Shown: positions 4,914-7,746 of the stretch, in pieces
How the letters are laid out: each line of letters starts with the position of its first letter
Numbering within the stretch: the first letter of the stretch is position 1
From: Thermoleophilia bacterium
Lineage (GTDB): Bacteria; Actinomycetota; Thermoleophilia; Gaiellales; SKUG01
Assembly: GCA_025964455.1 (NCBI GenBank)
Contig: JAOPYU010000057.1
Span: 1-7,746 of the forward strand
DNA: 7,746 bases
Direction of reading: 5' to 3'
Notes under the pieces: model-generated
Told to the model about the DNA's origin: nothing
The model's database searches: none
The model's input: only the letters and a program-made list of their open reading frames with translations
Program-made: the position numbers and the translations under genes

Positions 4914-7057
4914 GCCGAAACCATCCCTGCGTCATCTGCCATCGCGCCGGCGCCGCCATCGAGCGACACGCGAGCGACCATCTGGATGTCCACGTCACGC
5001 TGGATCTCGTTGTAGGAGACCACCGCGAGACGTGGAAGCACGGGCTCACTCACCTGCTTGAGGTGACGGCGAACCTTTGCCGAGCACAGCACAACAGGCA
5101 CCATGCCATGCATGGATACCCGTTCGTACTCGCCCTTTAACGCAGTGAGGACGGCGTTTACGGTGCCCGGATCAAGGTTCAGGTACGAGCCGTCGCCCGT
5201 CTGCACGACCGCATCGCCGAGCATCGCCTCGAGCGGGCCGTCGAGCGTGATCGCGTTGAGCACGTTGCCCGGGCCCAGGAAGGGACGCAGGATCGAGCGG
5301 GCGAGCGTCTGGCGGCAGTAGTCGGCGAGCAGCCCGATGTCCTTGGTGAGCCGGCCCTTGTCGGCGAGGGTCTCGACGAGCGATGCGAGGTCGCGGATGC
5401 CGACGCCCTCGGTGAGCAGCGCCTGCAGGACGCGGTGCACCTCGCCGAGCGCGAGCACGTCGGGGACGAGCTCGTCGACGGCGGCCGGGTAGCGCTCCTT
5501 GAGCGCGTCGAGCAGGCCGCGCACGTCCTGGCGGGTGAGCAGGTCGGCGGCGTGCTGGCGGATCGTCTCGGTGAGGTGGGTGACGATGATCGAGGCGGGA
5601 TCGACGACCGTGTAGCCCATCGCTTCCGCGCGCTCCTTGACGGCGGTCGGGATCCAGAGCGCCGGCAGGTTGAAGGCCGGCTCGGTGGTCGGGGTGCCCT
5701 CGAGGCCGGGCTCGGCGTCGCCGGGATTCATGGCGAGCCAGCAGCCGGGCAGCAGCGAACCGACGACGATCTGGGAGCCCTTGAGCTTGAAGGCGTACTC
5801 GTGCGAGGCGAGCTGCACGTTGTCGCGCAGGCGGATCGGCGCGAGCACCATGCCGAGGTCGTGGGCGACCTGGCGACGGATCATCGAGACGCGCTTGAGC
5901 AGGTCGCCGCCCTGGTCCTCGTCCACGAGCGAGATGAGCCCGTAGCCGATCTCCAGCTCCAGGATGTCGAGCGGGAGCAGGTTCTTGACGTTCTCGATGG
6001 TGGGCGCGTCGCCGTCGGGTGCGGGCGGCTCGAGCGCTGCGACCTCGGCGGCGAGGCGTGCCTGCTCCTGCTGGCGGCGCAGCATCGTGCCGACAACGAA
6101 CAGGACGATCGCGAGGCCGATGAACGGGATCTTCGGGAGGCCCGGGAGCAGGCCGAGGGCGAACAGCACGCCGGCGACGATGAGGATCGCCTTGGGGTAG
6201 CGCGTGAACTGGACGGCGAGGTCCCCGCCGAGGTTGCCGTCGCCAGCGGCTCGCGTGACGATGATGCCGGTCGCGGTCGAGATGAGCAGCGCGGGGATGG
6301 CGGCCGCGAGGGCGTCGCCGATCGACAGGGTCGAGAAGCGGTTGATCGCTTCCATGAAGCCGAGCCCCTGCTGGAACACGCCGACCACGATGCCGCCGAA
6401 GAGGTTGATCATCGTGATGATCACGGCGGCGATCGCGTCGCCCTTCACGAACTTCGCGGCACCATCCATGGAGCCGTAGAAGTCGGCCTCCTGCTGGATC
6501 TCCTTGCGACGGTCGCGGGCCTGCTCGTCGGTGATCTGGCCGGCGTTGAGGTCGGCGTCGATCGCCATCTGCTTGCCGGGCATGGCGTCGAGGGTGAATC
6601 GTGCGGCGACCTCGGCGACGCGCCCGGCGCCGTTCGTGATGACCACGAACTGCACGACCATGAGGATGAAGAAGACGACCAGGCCGACGACGATGCTGCC
6701 GCCGATGACGAAGCCGCCGAAGCTCTCCACCACCTCGCCCGCATCGCCCTCGAGCAGGATCAGGCGCGTGACGGAAATGTTGATCGCGAGGCGGAACAGA
6801 GTCGTGATGAGCAGCAGCGTCGGGAATGCGGAGAAGTCGAGGGCGCGGCGGGCGTAGACCGAGATCAGCACGATCGTCAGGGCCGTCGCGATGTTGAGCG
6901 TGATGAACAGGTCGAGCAGGACGTGCGGGATCGGCACGATCATCATCACGACGATGACGACGATGCCCAGCGCGACCAGCAGGTCGCTCTGCGCCAGGAC
7001 GCGTCCGAGGAAGCCGCTGCCTCCCGGTCGTGTCGCCGTGTTGCTCGATTCGCCCAT
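4910..7057 (-). CDS. flhA: Flagellar type III export gate protein FlhA
   Basis: FlhA forms the nonameric ring of the flagellar export gate in the inner membrane and uses the proton gradient to drive export of rod, hook and filament proteins. At 715 residues it is close to the usual size of about 690-700. The N-terminal half (about 25-325) holds the expected eight membrane helices, for example LLVALGIVVIVVMMIVP and LTIVLISVY. The FHIPEP-family core at about 145-208 includes GRVAEVAARFTLDAMPGKQM, IDADLNAG and KFVKGDA, with the conserved Asp at 207. Residues about 331-715 are the cytoplasmic chaperone/substrate-docking domain (PLDILELEIGYGLI, RDNVQL, LPRLAVVSYNEI). The ATG at 7057 has an AGGGGAG ribosome site just upstream. 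This is the first gene of the cluster; flhB and fliPQR, often just upstream elsewhere, are not in the window. Confidence 0.98.
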   Translation of the reverse strand: MGESSNTATRPGGSGFLGRVLAQSDLLVALGIVVIVVMMIVPIPHVLLDLFITLNIATALTIVLISVYARRALDFSAFPTLLLITTLFRLAINISVTRLILLEGDAGEVVESFGGFVIGGSIVVGLVVFFILMVVQFVVITNGAGRVAEVAARFTLDAMPGKQMAIDADLNAGQITDEQARDRRKEIQQEADFYGSMDGAAKFVKGDAIAAVIITMINLFGGIVVGVFQQGLGFMEAINRFSTLSIGDALAAAIPALLISTATGIIVTRAAGDGNLGGDLAVQFTRYPKAILIVAGVLFALGLLPGLPKIPFIGLAIVLFVVGTMLRRQQEQARLAAEVAALEPPAPDGDAPTIENVKNLLPLDILELEIGYGLISLVDEDQGGDLLKRVSMIRRQVAHDLGMVLAPIRLRDNVQLASHEYAFKLKGSQIVVGSLLPGCWLAMNPGDAEPGLEGTPTTEPAFNLPALWIPTAVKERAEAMGYTVVDPASIIVTHLTETIRQHAADLLTRQDVRGLLDALKERYPAAVDELVPDVLALGEVHRVLQALLTEGVGIRDLASLVETLADKGRLTKDIGLLADYCRQTLARSILRPFLGPGNVLNAITLDGPLEAMLGDAVVQTGDGSYLNLDPGTVNAVLTALKGEYERVSMHGMVPVVLCSAKVRRHLKQVSEPVLPRLAVVSYNEIQRDVDIQMVARVSLDGGAGAMADDAGMVSA

Positions 7058-7097
7058 GAACTCCCCTGCATGACGCGCCGCACCCCGGAAACGACGA

Positions 7098-7137
7098 CAG
7101 GCGAGCCGGAACGAATAGCCGTTCCCTGGCTCGCCTG
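7098..7137 (-). promoter_or_regulatory. Strong hairpin in the flhA 5' leader
   Basis: CAGGCGAGCC (7098-7107) pairs perfectly with GGCTCGCCTG (7128-7137). The stem then continues GGAACG (7108-7113) with CGTTCC (7120-7125), interrupted only by a 2-nt bulge (7126-7127) and closed by a 6-nt loop. These 16 base pairs end 40 nt before the flhA ATG. No T-tract follows on either strand, so a simple intrinsic terminator is unlikely. It may be a leader regulatory structure, an RNA-stabilising element or a protein-binding palindrome. Confidence 0.5.
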
Positions 7138-7296
7138 AATCGAATGCGCATCATGCGCGATCTGGGTGCACACGCGGTGCTGTCATGACGGCAGACGTCG
7201 TGCCGTCCCCACCTTGCTCGGCCACTCCTCCCCCAACCTTGACCCCACCCCCGCACACTGGATGATGTGCAAGTGCCGCCGCAGCCACGCGGCGAC

Positions 7297-7332
7297 CCGA
7301 TCCCCCGGGGCGATCCGATCCCGCGAGGCGAT
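7297..7332. repeat. Tandem pair of 18-bp repeats
   Basis: Two directly adjacent 18-bp units, CCGATCCCCCGGGGCGAT (7297-7314) and CCGATCCCGCGAGGCGAT (7315-7332), differ at only two positions. They lie in the non-coding interval upstream of flhA. The first contains the palindrome CCCCGGGG. They could be a pair of operator sites about two helical turns apart, or a remnant of slippage duplication. Confidence 0.5.
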
Positions 7333-7354
7333 CAATCGGTCGGCGGGGCCATGG

Positions 7355-7395
7355 CTGGCGCGAATTGTTTCCTGGGAGGACACAATTCGCGCCAG
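7355..7395 (-). terminator. Long hairpin after the DUF559-like gene, probable terminator
   Basis: CTGGCGCGAATTGT (7355-7368) is perfectly complementary to ACAATTCGCGCCAG (7382-7395). After one mismatch, TCCT (7370-7373) pairs with AGGA (7377-7380) around a 3-nt loop, giving an 18-bp stem in all. It begins 6 bp past the stop codon of the upstream gene in transcription order, which is where a terminator would lie. There is no following T-tract, so it would be of the U-less hairpin type often proposed for high-GC actinobacteria. A bidirectional or protein-binding role is also possible. Confidence 0.5.
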
Positions 7396-7401
7396 CGTCC
7401 C

Positions 7402-7746
7402 TCACGTGGCCGAGCGTGGGCGCATCGAGGCGCCCCGGGCCTCGAGCTCCGATGCGATGCGTTGCACGCCTTCGGATACGTATTCCTGATGCACTGGGAC
7501 CAGAAGCAGCCCCGCCGCATCGCACAGGGATGCCAGGTTCGCGTCGGCGACGCGGCACGCGCGACGGTCGTGCCCGGCCCCGATGACATCCCCGACGACG
7601 CCGTACCTGGGCCAATAGAGGTCGAGTTCCGGACGCTCGGAACCCAGCGTCACCCGACGGTTCACCATCGGTCGGGGCGCGCCGACCAGCTCCAACTCCT
7701 CCACCACTGCATCTTCGAGCAGGCTCTTGGTGCCGACGCTCCCCGT
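7402..7746 (-). CDS. DUF559/restriction-endonuclease-like protein, C-terminal part (5' end beyond window)
   Basis: The last 114 residues of a protein that starts outside the window. The layout resembles actinobacterial DUF559/AbiEi-associated proteins with a very-short-patch-repair-like nuclease fold: GTKSLLEDAVVEEL, then GAPRPMVNRRV (family pattern roughly GLPxPxxNxxV), then the PELDLYWP strand (family VDFLWP), then GVVGDVIGAGHDRR (family LVVEVDGxxxH), an alanine-rich helix and a final strand LLLVPV. The Asp of the DLYWP strand (D42 of the visible part) is kept, but the usual acidic ExD of the next strand is replaced by GDV. Catalysis is therefore doubtful and this may be a degenerate relative. 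It has no evident link to the flagellar genes and is separated from flhA by 344 bp. The family assignment rests on remembered motif patterns. Confidence 0.5.
   Translation of the reverse strand, partial: TGSVGTKSLLEDAVVEELELVGAPRPMVNRRVTLGSERPELDLYWPRYGVVGDVIGAGHDRRACRVADANLASLCDAAGLLLVPVHQEYVSEGVQRIASELEARGASMRPRSAT

Larger units (their letters stand above)
7058..7401. other. 344-bp intergenic region upstream of flhA
   Basis: No convincing gene lies here. A 66-codon GTG-initiated frame on the minus strand (7383-7183) exists, but its start sits inside the 7355-7395 hairpin and it has no ribosome site or recognisable domain. The interval holds, in flhA reading order, the 7355-7395 hairpin, two adjacent 18-bp repeats at 7297-7332, a 7-bp stem GACGGCA/TGCCGTC (7187-7207), a small GCGCA/TGCGC stem (7146-7158) and the large 7098-7137 hairpin. 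The flhA promoter should be in this region, but I cannot identify clear -35/-10 or FliA-type boxes. Confidence 0.6.

Noticed and set aside
3819..5015. A 398-codon plus-strand open frame opposite flhF.
   Set aside because: Its Gly/Arg/His-rich low-complexity product mirrors the Ala/Pro-rich FlhF linker in antisense; no ribosome site or motif supports it.
5435..7138. A 567-codon plus-strand open frame rich in Asp, Glu, Arg and His.
   Set aside because: It is the antisense shadow of flhA; composition is that expected from reading a hydrophobic high-GC gene in reverse, and no domain is visible.
7191..7205. A sigma-54-like -24/-12 match on the minus strand: CGGCACG, 4 nt, CTGC, with GG and GC 10 nt apart, pointing to flhA.
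   Set aside because: It departs from the consensus at one base in each box, coincides with a GC-rich inverted repeat, and actinobacteria generally lack RpoN. It is worth revisiting only if the host proves to encode sigma-54.
5172..7256. A 694-codon open frame on the minus strand overlapping flhA.
   Set aside because: It is a frame-shifted shadow of flhA, with an Arg/Pro/Ala-rich composition typical of out-of-frame reading in high-GC DNA.
7183..7383. A 66-codon minus-strand GTG frame between the DUF559-like gene and flhA with a short 6-residue periodicity (IASRDR/IAPGDR).
   Set aside because: The periodicity just reflects the 18-bp DNA repeat, its start lies inside the 7355-7395 hairpin, it has no ribosome site and the second half is Gly-rich noise.

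Overview
The window is a high-GC stretch carrying the end of a flagellar export and regulation cluster. Every convincing gene is on the minus strand, so the biological reading order runs from high to low coordinates. High GC, strongly GC-biased third codon positions and a DUF559-like gene at the right edge suggest a motile, deep-branching actinobacterium such as Thermoleophilia/Solirubrobacterales. That assignment is an inference; no rRNA or other taxonomic marker is present.

Reading order: (1) 7746-7402 is the C-terminal part of a DUF559/restriction-endonuclease-like protein, followed 6 bp later by a long hairpin that probably ends its transcript. (2) 7401-7058 is a 344-bp non-coding interval with two adjacent 18-bp repeats and several hairpins; the largest lies 40 nt before flhA. 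(3) 7057-4910 is flhA, the export-gate membrane protein. (4) 4913-3195 is flhF, the SRP-type GTPase for flagellar placement; its ATG overlaps the flhA stop (ATGA). (5) 3168-2455 encodes a YcgR/MotI-like PilZ protein, a predicted c-di-GMP receptor. (6) 2458-1964 is a small two-helix membrane protein of unknown function, again joined by an ATGA overlap. (7) 1944-1639 encodes a small charged, probably disordered protein. (8) 1532-558 encodes an RpoD-family (group 2-like) sigma factor behind a hairpin-rich 106-nt leader. (9) 407-1 is the start of a second PilZ-domain protein that runs off the left edge.

Genes 3 to 7 have overlaps or gaps of 30 bp or less and look like one operon. The sigma gene and the second PilZ gene follow in the same direction after 106- and 150-bp gaps. 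The content couples flagellar assembly (FlhA, FlhF) to c-di-GMP sensing (two PilZ proteins) and to transcription (sigma factor).

The most interesting points are: FlhF keeps its P-loop but has lost or altered the SRP-GTPase G2, G3 and G4 motifs; flhG, its usual partner gene, is absent from the expected slot; an RpoD-like sigma factor sits where many flagellar operons carry fliA/sigD; and two uncharacterised small genes lie between the PilZ gene and the sigma gene. I see no CRISPR array, tRNA, rRNA, transposase or phage gene.
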